From Lacrimispora sphenoides JCM 1415 (GTDB lineage Bacteria > Bacillota > Clostridia > Lachnospirales > Lachnospiraceae): DNA of 64,000 nt. Positions 54,063 through 62,371 of the stretch are shown here, piece after piece. The stretch's first letter is position 1; the number at the start of each line of letters is the position of its first letter. The notes under the pieces were generated by a model. The model ran no database searches. It was not told where the DNA came from and was given only the letters and a program-made list of their open reading frames with translations. A program made the position numbers and the translations under genes. The DNA is taken from NCBI RefSeq assembly GCF_900105615.1, contig NZ_LT630003.1, positions 3,348,001 to 3,412,000 of the forward strand, read 5' to 3'.

Positions 54063-54091
54063 TTGACAAAATGATATCCATCATATATAAT
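54063..54091 (+). promoter_or_regulatory. Promoter of the tRNA cluster
   Basis: Perfect consensus: TTGACA (54063-54068), 17-nt spacer, TATAAT (54086-54091), 56 nt before tRNA-Pro. Stable-RNA strength promoter. Confidence 0.85.
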
Positions 54092-54146
54092 AACTCTTGC
54101 GTTGCGGAAAAGCAACCAAGCGAAAGATGGAAAATGCTTTCACTAT

Positions 54147-54221
54147 CGGGGTGTGGCTCAGTTTGGCTAGAGTACCTGGTTTGGGACCAGGGGGTCGCAG
54201 GTTCGAATCCTGTCACCCCGA
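54147..54221 (+). tRNA. tRNA-Pro (TGG)
   Basis: Acceptor CGGGGTG/CACCCCG closes; anticodon stem CCTGG/CCAGG with loop TTTGGGA; T arm GCAGG TTCGAAT CCTGT. First of six tRNA genes. CCA is not encoded. Confidence 0.95.
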
Positions 54222-54268
54222 TTCAAGAGAAAAACCGTCAATGGTAGTTTTAGTTTCTCTTACCTTTT

Positions 54269-54339
54269 GCGGGTGTAGTTCAATGGTAGAACACCAGCCT
54301 TCCAAGCTGGATACGTGGGTTCGATTCCCATCACCCGCT
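54269..54339 (+). tRNA. tRNA-Gly (TCC)
   Basis: Acceptor GCGGGTG/CACCCGC; anticodon stem CCAGC/GCTGG with loop CTTCCAA, anticodon TCC; T loop TTCGATT. No encoded CCA. Confidence 0.95.
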
Positions 54340-54342
54340 TTT

Positions 54343-54416
<74 letters not shown>

Positions 54417-54449
54417 TTTCACATCTCTAACCAAGGTGTGAAAATTTAT

Positions 54450-54524
54450 GGTGGGTATGGCGAAGTTGGTTATCGCGCCAGATTGTGGCTCTGGAGGCCC
54501 AGGGTTCGAATCCCTGTACTCACC
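54450..54524 (+). tRNA. tRNA-His (GTG)
   Basis: Acceptor GTGGGTA/TACTCAC with the extra 5' G paired to C at the discriminator position, as expected for tRNA-His; anticodon loop TTGTGGC. Confidence 0.95.
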
Positions 54525-54563
54525 TTTCCCTTTTAGGGAATTTTTTTTTATCACAAGTTTTAA

Positions 54564-54635
54564 TGGGCTATCGCCAAGCGGTAAGGCACAGGACTTTGAC
54601 TCCTGCAGTCGTTGGTTCGAATCCAACTAGCCCAG
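54564..54635 (+). tRNA. tRNA-Gln (TTG)
   Basis: Acceptor TGGGCTA/TAGCCCA; anticodon stem CAGGA/TCCTG with loop CTTTGAC, anticodon TTG; T arm GTTGG TTCGAAT CCAAC. Confidence 0.95.
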
Positions 54636-54638
54636 TAT

Positions 54639-54711
54639 GGGATACTAGCTCAGGTGGTAGAGCACTTGACTTTTAATCAAGTTGTCCGGGGTTCGAGTCC
54701 CCGGTGTCTCA
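54639..54711 (+). tRNA. tRNA-Lys (TTT)
   Basis: Acceptor GGGATAC/GTGTCTC with two wobbles; anticodon stem CTTGA/TCAAG with loop CTTTTAA, anticodon TTT; T arm CGGGG TTCGAGT CCCCG. Last of the cluster. Confidence 0.95.
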
Positions 54712-54723
54712 TGAATGCATCGA

Positions 54724-54756
54724 AAAAGAGCGGGAAATCATTTGATTTCCTGCTCT
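54724..54756 (+). terminator. Terminator of the tRNA cluster
   Basis: AAAGAGCGGGAAATCA pairs with TGATTTCCTGCTCTTT (one G-T pair), followed by TTTTATTTA. Confidence 0.88.
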
Positions 54757-54920
54757 TTTTTTATTTACCCGCATGTAATATAAAAGGTGATTGTTAATAT
54801 GTCCCTAAAAAACTATAATAGGATCATGGCATTCACTCCACTCTCCTCTCTTATTTGTGCATAAAGAGAGAGGACGAACAAACCGATAACAAATATAATG
54901 CAAAAGAAAGGATTGATTTT

Positions 54921-55772
54921 ATGGAATGGATTGAGGGATTAAACAAATCAATAAACTATATTGAGGAACATTTAACGGAAGATATAGACTATGAGCAGTT
55001 GGGGAAAATCGCATGTTGTTCTGTTTATCATTTTCAGAGAATGTTCGCATATATGGCAAATGTACCTTTATCTGAATACATCCGGCGCAGGCGTATGTCC
55101 TTGGCAGCGGTGGATCTGCAGAACGGGGATAATAAAATTATTGATGTTGCTCTTAAATATGGATATCACTCTCCCACTGCCTTTAACCGGGCATTTCAAA
55201 GCATCCATGGAGTAGCGCCATCTCGTATAAAAGAAAGCGGTGCTACCGTAAAATCATATCCGCCTATCAGTTTCAAAATTATAATAAAAGGAGTGGATGA
55301 ATTGAATTATCGAATTGAGAAGAAGGATCCGTTTCGGATTGTAGGAACTACACAATCCCTGTACCGGGAAATTGAAAAGAATTTTGAAATTGTACCTCAA
55401 ATGTGGAGCAAGGCAGCCATGGACGGAACGATTCCTAAATTAGCCTCCATGGCAAATGGATGCCCTGGCGGAATATTAGGAGTCAGCATCTGCAATGACC
55501 TGGAAGAATGGCGGTATTTTATAGCCGCAGCCAGTACAAAAGAAATTGATGATACTTTGGAAGAATATACGGTTCCCTCTTTCACCTGGGCCATATTCTC
55601 CGGAGAAGGCCAATGCCCCCAGGCAATACAAGAGCTAGAGAAGCGAATTGTCACCGAATGGCTTCCCACTTCTGGATACGAATATGATAATGGACCGGAT
55701 ATTGAGGTCTATTTAAACCCTGACCCTCAAAACGCAAGATTTGAAGTGTGGATTCCCGTTATTAAAAAATAA
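54921..55772 (+). CDS. AraC-family regulator with GyrI-like effector domain
   Basis: 283 aa. N-terminal AraC double HTH (about 10-108: YEQLGKIACCSVYHFQRMFAY; IIDVALKYGYHSPTAFNRAFQSIHGVAPSRIK), then a GyrI/Rob-like ligand domain (about 125-283: FRIVGTTQSLYREIEKNF ... FEVWIPVIKK). The layout is that of multidrug or SOS-linked activators such as Rob/BmrR-type sensors. The ATG at 54921 has AAAGGA upstream. The neighbouring ABC exporter is a possible but unproven target. Confidence 0.9.
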   Translation: MEWIEGLNKSINYIEEHLTEDIDYEQLGKIACCSVYHFQRMFAYMANVPLSEYIRRRRMSLAAVDLQNGDNKIIDVALKYGYHSPTAFNRAFQSIHGVAPSRIKESGATVKSYPPISFKIIIKGVDELNYRIEKKDPFRIVGTTQSLYREIEKNFEIVPQMWSKAAMDGTIPKLASMANGCPGGILGVSICNDLEEWRYFIAAASTKEIDDTLEEYTVPSFTWAIFSGEGQCPQAIQELEKRIVTEWLPTSGYEYDNGPDIEVYLNPDPQNARFEVWIPVIKK

Positions 55773-55785
55773 TCAGGAGGGCATC

Positions 55786-55961
55786 TTGGATAGGAGAAAT
55801 GAAAACTTTAATGTTTTTCTTAAAGCAGTAGACGACCGTTATAAAGATTTCGTTGTACAAATAAATGATTATCTAACACTTACATGGCATTCATGCCTGC
55901 ATTAAGTGAAGAAAACACCCCTTATATCAAAGTACTTTTAGAAAAGGAGTTAAACGCATAA
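55786..55961 (+). pseudogene. DUF3788-family remnant with an internal deletion
   Basis: GGAGG and a TTG at 55786 open a frame LDRRNENFNVFLKAVDDRYK followed by DFVVQINDYL, the start of a DUF3788 protein. Immediately afterwards the sequence continues in another frame as YMAFMPALSEENTPYIKVLL and ends ELNA at 55961, the family C-terminus. About 75 middle residues are missing. No intact product is possible, so this is a decayed gene after the AraC/GyrI regulator; the two may once have been one operon. Confidence 0.7.
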
Positions 55962-55974
55962 TAACTGCATGTAA

Positions 55975-56051
55975 CAGCGGCCAATCATTCAAAGGGCATA
56001 GACTGCTATGGAGGTAACCCAAAAGGCAGTCTCTGCGTGAAATGGCCGCTG
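55975..56051. other. Nested inverted repeats, structured element of unknown role
   Basis: Outer arms CAGCGGCCA (55975-55983) and TGGCCGCTG (56043-56051), inner arms AGACTGC (56000-56006) and GCAGTCT (56026-56032), all perfect. No T tract follows, so it is not an ordinary terminator. Confidence 0.5.
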
Positions 56052-56100
56052 ATTTCATGACATTATGCTGAACACTCTTCATTTTCATACTTACCGGAAT

Positions 56101-56529
56101 TTAATATGCTTCCAGATTGTCGCACATTTTCATTAATACTTTACAGAATACAGCTATTTCGTCTTCTGGTATATGGTCGCAGATAAGTTCTTCAAACTGC
56201 TGAAAAACTTTTCTTACCTCTTCTGCTTCAGCAACCCCTTTATCCGTAAGACTGATCAGAACGGAACGTCTGCAGTCCGGATTATTTTCCCTGAGAAGGA
56301 ACCCCATATCCTGCAGTTTGTCTATATTTCTTGACAAGGTGGCCGTATCAAAATGGCATCGGTCTGCCAGCTCTTTTTGGGTGATATGGTCTTTTTGTAA
56401 AAGATTATATAAAATCCTTGCCTGTCCCTGTCCAGGCGTCAATCCGATATTTGACAGAAGCGGTGAAATAATCTGCTTCCTGGCCTTTTCTTCACGAACC
56501 AATAGTTCTCTCACACTATGTTGCTTCAT
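56101..56529 (-). CDS. MarR-family transcriptional regulator
   Basis: 142 aa winged-helix regulator: QARILYNLLQKDHITQKELADRCHFDTATLSRNIDKLQDMGFLLRENNPDCRRSVLISLTDKG is the wHTH with the Asp-x-Arg wing. The ATG at 56529 has AAAGGAG 11 nt upstream; a GTG at 56541 abuts the same site and is less likely. It is downstream of and co-oriented with the ABC exporter pair, which it probably represses through the palindromes near 60210. Confidence 0.9.
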   Translation of the reverse strand: MKQHSVRELLVREEKARKQIISPLLSNIGLTPGQGQARILYNLLQKDHITQKELADRCHFDTATLSRNIDKLQDMGFLLRENNPDCRRSVLISLTDKGVAEAEEVRKVFQQFEELICDHIPEDEIAVFCKVLMKMCDNLEAY

Positions 56530-56556
56530 ATATTTTATCACTCCTTTCCCTTCGCA

Positions 56557-56592
56557 AAGGGCACAAATAAGTCATGAAACAGTTGTGCCCTT
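56557..56592. other. 10-bp inverted repeat between ABC exporter and MarR genes
   Basis: AAGGGCACAA (56557-56566) and TTGTGCCCTT (56583-56592) are perfect complements with a 16-nt loop. No T tract. It may limit read-through or process the operon mRNA. Confidence 0.4.
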
Positions 56593-56608
56593 CTGCGCTT
56601 TCCTCTCA

Positions 56609-58465
56609 TTATTCTAATTCAAACTGCCCTGTATGCAGTTGATAATACTTTCCTTTTTCCTGCAGCAATTCGTCATGGCTGCCCCGCTCAATAATCTCTC
56701 CTTTTTCAAGAACCAAGATGGCATCTGAGTTTCTTACGGTGGAAAGCCTGTGGGCAATGACGAATACCGTCCGGTCTTTCATTAGGGCATCCATCCCTTT
56801 TTCTATGAGTTTTTCTGTTCGTGTATCAATGGAGCTGGTGGCTTCATCCATGACAAGAACAGGCGGCTGTGATATGGCAGCCCTGGCGATGGCGATCAGC
56901 TGCCTCTGGCCCTGTGATAAATTGCTGCCGTCACTTTCTAACATAGTATCGTATCCATTGGGAAGACGCCTTATAAAGGAATCCGCATTTGCGATTTTTG
57001 CGGCAGCCAGTATGTCTTCACGGGAAGCATTCAGTCTTCCATACCGGATATTATCTGCAATGCTTCCGGTAAATAAGTGGGTATCCTGTATGACCAGAGA
57101 AATGGAACGCCTTAAATCATCTTTTTTTATGTTTCGGATATCGATTCCATCGTAGGTTATGGTGCCCCCATTTAATTCGTAAAATCGGTTAATAAGGTTG
57201 ATGATAGTCGTTTTTCCCGCGCCGGTAGAACCAACGAATGCGATCTTCTGACCAGGCTTGGCATACAGGCTGATGCTGTTTAAAATAGTGTTTCCGCCTG
57301 TATAACCGAAAACCACATCGTGAAACCGGACATCTCCCTTTAAAGGGACCAGAAGATATCCGTGATCTTTGTCAGGAACTTTCCAGGCAAACGAACCGGT
57401 ATAAATATCCGTTTCCTTAAGGCTCCCATCTGCCTCCTGCTCCACCCTCTTTAAAGTGACGGTTCCTTCATCATTTTCAGGCTCTTCCTCCATCATATTA
57501 AAAATCTTTTCTGCACTGGCCAGCGCTACCATGAGAAAATTGATCTGCATGGTAAACTGGTTCATAGGCATGGCACTCTGCCTGACATAAACCAGATACG
57601 AGGCCAGAGTTCCCATATTAATAAGTCCGGACAGAGCGAACAATCCGCCCACACAGGCAGAAATGGCATAATTAATGTAAGAAAGAGAAACTATCGTAGG
57701 AACGGTAATGCCTGTATAAGTTGCGGCCATTGTCGAGGAAATCCTCAATTTCTCATTCAGCTCACAAAACTTTTTTAAGTCCTGTTTTTCATGGCGGAAA
57801 ATCTTTTCTACTTTCTGCCCTTCCACCATTTCCTCAACGTAACCATTAATATTTCCCAGATTCTTCTGCTGTTCTACAAAATATCTTTTGCTCAGCGTCC
57901 CATTGTGACGAATATATATTAACATAATCAGGAGAAAAAATACAACGATTAATGACAGCTTCCAGTCCAGGAGGATTAGCATGATAATGGTACCTGTGGA
58001 AGTGATAAAGCTCTGGATCAGTAATGTAAAGCTGTTGTTGAGCGCTTCCGAGATGGTGTCGACATCATTTGTAAAATGACTCATTAAATCCCCGTGTGTA
58101 TGGGTATCAAAAAATTCTAAAGGAAGCTTCTGGGTATGGCGGAATAAGTCTATCCTTATCTCACTGACCACCTTCTGGGAAACGTGGACCATCATCCGGC
58201 TATAAATCAGACAGGAAACAGCTCCCGCCAGATAGATCAGTCCCATGATAACAATCATTCTCACAAGACCGGGTATATCCCCCGGCAGAATGTATTCGTT
58301 TATGACCGGTTTCAGCAGATAGGTTCCCATGATTCCGGAAAATGCACTGATGCTGACCAGGATCGCTATGGCCAGCATGGAAAGCTTATAATGGCCGATG
58401 TATTTCAAAAGCTTTACCAGAGCTTTTTTTGTGTTTTGGGGTCTTACATGTCCGGTATTCTTCAT
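56609..58465 (-). CDS. ABC exporter, fused permease-ATPase (second half of heterodimer)
   Basis: 618 aa. Six membrane helices (1-320), then an insertion of about 40 residues before the ATPase (EQEADGSLKETDIYTG region), Walker A GSTGAGKTT, signature NLSQGQRQLIAIARA, Walker B VLVMDEATSSIDTRTE. The canonical ATP-hydrolysing Glu is present. The start ATG shares one base with the stop of the partner gene. Heterodimeric multidrug or peptide exporter. Confidence 0.92.
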   Translation of the reverse strand: MKNTGHVRPQNTKKALVKLLKYIGHYKLSMLAIAILVSISAFSGIMGTYLLKPVINEYILPGDIPGLVRMIVIMGLIYLAGAVSCLIYSRMMVHVSQKVVSEIRIDLFRHTQKLPLEFFDTHTHGDLMSHFTNDVDTISEALNNSFTLLIQSFITSTGTIIMLILLDWKLSLIVVFFLLIMLIYIRHNGTLSKRYFVEQQKNLGNINGYVEEMVEGQKVEKIFRHEKQDLKKFCELNEKLRISSTMAATYTGITVPTIVSLSYINYAISACVGGLFALSGLINMGTLASYLVYVRQSAMPMNQFTMQINFLMVALASAEKIFNMMEEEPENDEGTVTLKRVEQEADGSLKETDIYTGSFAWKVPDKDHGYLLVPLKGDVRFHDVVFGYTGGNTILNSISLYAKPGQKIAFVGSTGAGKTTIINLINRFYELNGGTITYDGIDIRNIKKDDLRRSISLVIQDTHLFTGSIADNIRYGRLNASREDILAAAKIANADSFIRRLPNGYDTMLESDGSNLSQGQRQLIAIARAAISQPPVLVMDEATSSIDTRTEKLIEKGMDALMKDRTVFVIAHRLSTVRNSDAILVLEKGEIIERGSHDELLQEKGKYYQLHTGQFELE

Positions 58466-60192
58466 TAGGACTGGACACCTCCTTTCTGCTGGGAAAAATA
58501 AATATCCTGATATATTTCATTGTCAGCCAGCAGCTGATCATGAGTTCCAATGGCATTTATTTTTCCGTCATCAAGGATCATGATCTGGTCGGCATCCATG
58601 ATAGAGGATATCCGCTGGCTGATAATGATCTTTGTCATGCCGGGAAGGGATTTTTCCAGGCCCTCTTTAATCTTTGCTTCTGTCTCGGTATCAAGGGCGC
58701 TTGTAGAATCGTCCAGAATGAGTACCTTTGGCGCTTTTAAGATCGCTCTCGCAATGCATAGCCGCTGTTTCTGTCCGCCTGAGACGTTAACACCTCCCTG
58801 CCCCAGCTCCGTATCATATCCATGATCCAGTCGGCCGATAAATTCATTAACACAGGCAATGCTGCATGCTCTTTCTATTTCTTCATCCGTTGCATCCTCT
58901 TTTCCCCAGTAAAGATTTTCCTTCACTGAGCCGGAAAAAAGGGTATTCTTCTGTAACACCATGGCAATGGAATCCCTTAGGTGGTCCTGAGTATATTCGT
59001 ATATAGGATGACCGTCTATGATAATATTACCGGCTGTCACCTCATAGAGCCTTGGAATCAGCTGCACCAGAGTACTTTTGGCGGCACCTGTCTGACCAAT
59101 GATTCCTACGGTCTCACCGGGCCCAATTTCAAAGGAAATATCGGAAAGCACATATTCCTTTGCATCTTCCTTATATTTAAAGTATACATGTTCAAACCGG
59201 ATCCTTCCTTCTTTGATGGTGATATCTTTTGCGCGGTCATCATTGATGGTCGGTTCTTCCTCTAAGACTTCTGAAATCCTCTTCCATGAGGTTAAGGACC
59301 GGGTAAACAAAAGAAAAACATTGGAAAACATCATAAGAGAATTAAGCACCTGCAATACATAGCTAAGAAAGCTGGTCAGGGCACCTACCTTCATGTTACC
59401 GATCATAACCAGGTTTCCGCCAAACCACAGGATACTCAATATGGTCCCATACATAACAAACTGTAAGGCAGGCATATTTAAGGCTGCCAGAGAAAAGGAT
59501 CTTTCGGAGGAATTCTGTAAATTCATGTTTCCCTCTTTAAATTTACTTATCTCATAATCGCCCCGGACATAAGCCTTTACCACGCGGATGGCGATCAGAT
59601 TCTCCTGAATGATCCGGTTCACAAGATCAACGGCTCCCTGCATTTTTGTGTATAAGGGTCTTACATTTTTAATGATTGTAAATAAAATGACAGCCAGCAC
59701 GGGGGCTGCAATTAAAAATACCACAGCCAGTTCGGCATTCAACCGGAAGGAAACGATCAATGCAGTCATCATCATTACTGGAGAACGAAAACCAGGACGC
59801 ATTCCGTTTGTAATGGAATTCTGGATTGTGGTAACATCGCTGGTCAGCCTTGTTACCAGAGAAGGGGTACTGAACCGGTCCGTGTTAGCAAAAGAATACG
59901 TCTGCATTTTTTGAAACTCTGCCATTCGGATCTGAGCTCCCACACCATTTCCGCAGATCGCGGTATACCGGGCGCATGCATGCCCGAGAAAAAGAGAAAT
60001 AACAGCAAAGAATACCATTTGAAATCCTTTTAGAAATATGTAATTTCTATCACCGTTTGCAACTCCCACATCAATGATGTCAGCCATAATCATGGGAATA
60101 ACTAATTCAAAAATGGTTTCCGCCTCAATACAGATGATCGCAAGAATGAATTCTTTTTTGTACTTTTTTGCATAGAGAATTAAATTTTTCAT
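58465..60192 (-). CDS. ABC exporter, fused permease-ATPase (first half of heterodimer)
   Basis: 575 aa. Membrane domain 1-310, Walker A GQTGAAKSTLVQLI (Ala in place of Gly), signature VSGGQKQRLCIARA, Walker B VLILDDSTSALDTETE with Asp instead of the catalytic Glu, so this half carries the degenerate ATP site as in LmrC/BmrC-type heterodimers. The ATG at 60192 has GGGAG 7 nt upstream. First gene of the MarR-controlled operon. Confidence 0.92.
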   Translation of the reverse strand: MKNLILYAKKYKKEFILAIICIEAETIFELVIPMIMADIIDVGVANGDRNYIFLKGFQMVFFAVISLFLGHACARYTAICGNGVGAQIRMAEFQKMQTYSFANTDRFSTPSLVTRLTSDVTTIQNSITNGMRPGFRSPVMMMTALIVSFRLNAELAVVFLIAAPVLAVILFTIIKNVRPLYTKMQGAVDLVNRIIQENLIAIRVVKAYVRGDYEISKFKEGNMNLQNSSERSFSLAALNMPALQFVMYGTILSILWFGGNLVMIGNMKVGALTSFLSYVLQVLNSLMMFSNVFLLFTRSLTSWKRISEVLEEEPTINDDRAKDITIKEGRIRFEHVYFKYKEDAKEYVLSDISFEIGPGETVGIIGQTGAAKSTLVQLIPRLYEVTAGNIIIDGHPIYEYTQDHLRDSIAMVLQKNTLFSGSVKENLYWGKEDATDEEIERACSIACVNEFIGRLDHGYDTELGQGGVNVSGGQKQRLCIARAILKAPKVLILDDSTSALDTETEAKIKEGLEKSLPGMTKIIISQRISSIMDADQIMILDDGKINAIGTHDQLLADNEIYQDIYFSQQKGGVQS

Positions 60193-60202
60193 ATCAGGCT
60201 CC

Positions 60203-60289
60203 CGTGTTAGTTGTTGTAGCAATTATTGCACTTGCAACAATTGCACACATAACTATTATATCGTGATTCTTTGAATTGTCAATGGATTT
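60203..60289 (-). promoter_or_regulatory. Promoter and tandem MarR-type operators of the ABC exporter operon
   Basis: Minus strand: -35 TTGACA, 16-nt spacer and -10 TATAAT at about 60253-60280, followed just downstream by GCAATTGTTGC and GCAATAATTGC (perfect short palindromes, centres 15 bp apart, about 60210-60240). A repressor there would block the start of transcription. Confidence 0.65.
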
Positions 60290-60534
60290 TATAGTACCCT
60301 TTCTAGAAAATGTAGGCAGGCTGACACCATTTTACGCTCCTCTGCCTGGTTTACTGTTGCCATGGCATTCACAAATCAGAGATTTTTTTAAGAAACCGGA
60401 TAAAGCAAATCAAAGAGCTATCAAAACTTGCAGCGTCATTTCCCAATAATTTTATTCATAAACTAAGAATCCCTCTCAGACAATGACTTTGTCCGAGAGG
60501 GATTTTTCAGATATTTTCATTTTTTATTGGTATA
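60290..60534. other. Gene-free stretch with a terminator-like hairpin
   Basis: No coding region is visible. Near 60469-60507 AATCCCTCTC and GAGAGGGATT flank a short stem continued by GACAA/TTGTC, then TTTTTC in the plus direction. No gene ends here, so it may terminate an unseen small RNA or mark a lost gene. Confidence 0.4.
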
Positions 60535-60562
60535 TTTACAAGTTGGATCATATAATTATACT
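60535..60562 (+). promoter_or_regulatory. Promoter of the small toxin mRNA
   Basis: -35 TTTACA (60535-60540), 16-nt spacer, -10 TATACT (60557-60562). Transcription should start near 60569, about 10 nt before the 5' arm of the long-distance pairing (60580-60604). Confidence 0.6.
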
Positions 60563-60635
60563 GGCAGGTACAAACTGCTGGCAATCGTGTATAGGGTGGT
60601 AGGCCTCGATTCTACATAGAATGGAGGTGTTGCTC

Positions 60636-60722
60636 ATGAAGAATTTTGACTTTAAGGACTTAATGTCTTTTGGTATGTTCCTTCTAGCACTGCTGACATT
60701 CGTCATTATGACATGTCGCTAA
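60636..60722 (+). CDS. Putative type I toxin, small holin-like membrane peptide
   Basis: 28 aa: MKNFDFKDLMSFGMFLLALL then TFVIMTCR. One membrane helix after a short charged N-terminus, the pattern of the TxpA/BsrG-like holin-like toxins. GGAGG lies 8 nt before the ATG. The mRNA has complementary ends (60580-60604 with 60781-60804), as in toxin mRNAs that fold into a translation-inert form, and a convergent antisense promoter lies just downstream. Toxicity is inferred from family and layout. Confidence 0.75.
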   Translation: MKNFDFKDLMSFGMFLLALLTFVIMTCR

Positions 60723-60724
60723 AC

Positions 60725-60811
60725 GCAAAAGACCTTCCCTGTACTTTGGCCGGTCGGGAAAGTCTTTGCTTTTCTAATTAGCCAACCACCCTGTGGCGAT
60801 TGCCTTTCTTT
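60725..60811 (-). ncRNA. Putative antisense RNA antitoxin
   Basis: Minus-strand promoter -35 TTGTAA (60839-60844), 16-nt spacer, -10 TATAAT (60817-60822) would start an RNA near 60810 running against the 3' end of the toxin mRNA. A hairpin (AAAGACTTTCCC with GGGAAGGTCTTT, about 60727-60770) has T-rich sequence on both sides and could end both transcripts. RatA/SR4-like arrangement. Confidence 0.6.
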
Positions 60812-60816
60812 ATTAT

Positions 60817-60844
60817 ATTATACATACTCTTTAAAATATTACAA
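60817..60844 (-). promoter_or_regulatory. Antisense promoter of the toxin locus
   Basis: TTGTAA (60839-60844), 16-nt spacer (60823-60838), TATAAT (60817-60822), reading left into the toxin 3' region. Confidence 0.6.
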
Positions 60845-61170
60845 GTACAAGATTTTATTTTAAAATCTTTGTAACTACTTCCTGTTTTAAGCTGTCTAAA
60901 GACTGAAATTACAAAAAGCGAAAACCTTATTAAATTAAGGCATTCGCTACAAATAAAAAGGTGCGAGACTGAACCCGAACTGATATGCCCCCTTAAAGTA
61001 AGACTTTATAGCGTAGCAGTTTTAACTACTACGCTATTTCTTTATGCAGCTTAAAGACCAAGCTAAAGCAGCATATACCACTTTTTTCTCTTGTCCAAAG
61101 GTCATGATTCCCCCTGCAGTGGAATGGTTTGCAGCAGTTTATGAATTCAACCTCACTCACCTCCTATCAA
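60845..61170. other. Gene-free stretch with a hairpin
   Basis: ATAGCGTAG (61008-61016) pairs with CTACGCTAT (61029-61037), followed by TTCTTTATG. Just before it, CCCCCTTAAAGTAAGAC (about 60988-61004) resembles the end of some IS3-type elements. No transposase is near, so a scar is possible. No gene is visible. Confidence 0.35.
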
Positions 61171-61521
61171 CTATTTGCTCTTAGCCTGTTCTATACAGTC
61201 CTTTACCGCAGTCTTGATTGCATCACTGGTCACCGTAGCAGAGGCAACCGCATCCACCTCCCAGGTTAGCTCTTCCACAATTTTGGCGGGCAATTCTTCA
61301 ATCGCTCTGTCGCCAATGCCAACGGTTTCATTGTGATCGGTTATTTTTACAGAAAGAAGGGAATCCTGATCAAATTCCACCTCCACTTCCACATCACCGG
61401 CATAGCCTTCGGCGGCAGCCGTATAAGTTCCGGCTTTATAGGTATCTGAGGAACCTCCGCATCCGGCGAAAAGTGCCAGTATACACAATGCCGCAGCTAT
61501 CGCTAAAGTCATTTTTTTCAT
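61171..61521 (-). CDS. FMN-binding domain lipoprotein
   Basis: 116 aa. Lipobox ALFAGCGGS (Cys near 21). FMN_bind domain with DAVASATVTSDAIKTAVKDC, where the Thr/Ser of the S-AT-T/S motif is the covalent FMN site. Surface electron-transfer protein. It lies 35 nt after the ABC ATPase gene in an iron-chelate or corrinoid import operon, so it may reduce the cargo (for example Fe3+) outside the cell. Confidence 0.85.
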   Translation of the reverse strand: MKKMTLAIAAALCILALFAGCGGSSDTYKAGTYTAAAEGYAGDVEVEVEFDQDSLLSVKITDHNETVGIGDRAIEELPAKIVEELTWEVDAVASATVTSDAIKTAVKDCIEQAKSK

Positions 61522-61556
61522 TATTCATTTCCTCCGTTTCCCTTTTTCTGATTCTG

Positions 61557-62357
61557 TTATTGAAATACCTGTCCTCCCACGCCGTAAGGCAGACATACGG
61601 GAACAGCCAGAACAGGATGAGGAATCACCACCGCCTCCACATCGAAAACCTCCCGGAGCGTCTTGGGTGTAATCACATTCTCCGGCGAACCGGCGCTGTG
61701 TTTTTTTCCGGCCTTGATTGCCACTAAATAATCGGAAAACATAATGGCGTGATTCAGGTCATGGAGAACCATAACCACAGTAACACCCTGTACCTCATTT
61801 AATTTCCGCAAAAGCTGTAGGACTTCCAACTGGTGCGAAATATCCAGATATGTAGTTGGCTCATCCAAAAACAGGAGTTCTGTTTTTTGCGCTAATGCCA
61901 TGGCAATCCACCCCCGCTGCCGTTGGCCGCCGGAAAGCTGATCCATTTCCCGGTCGGCAAGTTCTGTCATGCTTGTGCTGGACAGCGCCCATCGGATGAT
62001 TTCCTGATCTTTTGATGTAAGTCCTGACAGCTTGGTGCGGTGGGGAAAACGCCCGTATTCCACTAAGTCGCTCACAGTGATACCGGTAGGCGTCTGGGCA
62101 CCCTGGGGAAGGAGCGCCAGCTTTTGTGCCACCAGCTTGGTTGGCATACTGTGAATGGGCTGGCCTTCCAGATAGACTGCTCCGCCGGACGGCACGATAA
62201 GGCGGGACATGGTTTTCAAAATGGTTGATTTTCCAGAGCCATTGGAGCCAATCAGCGTTGTTATTTTCCCTGCGGGTATGTCAATATCCATATCACGGAA
62301 AACCGAAATGCCGTTATATCCGGCGGACAGCTTATCCGCTGTAATACATGATTGCAC
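61557..62357 (-). CDS. FecE/BtuD-type ABC transporter ATP-binding protein
   Basis: 266 aa. Walker A GSNGSGKST near residue 38, signature LSGGQRQRGWIAMAL, Walker B LLFLDEPTTYLD, switch His VLHDLNHAI. Importer ATPase for siderophore, haem or corrinoid permeases of the FecCD family next to it (14 nt from the permease stop). Confidence 0.93.
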   Translation of the reverse strand: MQSCITADKLSAGYNGISVFRDMDIDIPAGKITTLIGSNGSGKSTILKTMSRLIVPSGGAVYLEGQPIHSMPTKLVAQKLALLPQGAQTPTGITVSDLVEYGRFPHRTKLSGLTSKDQEIIRWALSSTSMTELADREMDQLSGGQRQRGWIAMALAQKTELLFLDEPTTYLDISHQLEVLQLLRKLNEVQGVTVVMVLHDLNHAIMFSDYLVAIKAGKKHSAGSPENVITPKTLREVFDVEAVVIPHPVLAVPVCLPYGVGGQVFQ

Positions 62358-62371
62358 GATCTTTCACCTCC

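Noticed and set aside
60988..61004. IS3-type element end
   Set aside because: A short resemblance only; no second end, target duplication or transposase.
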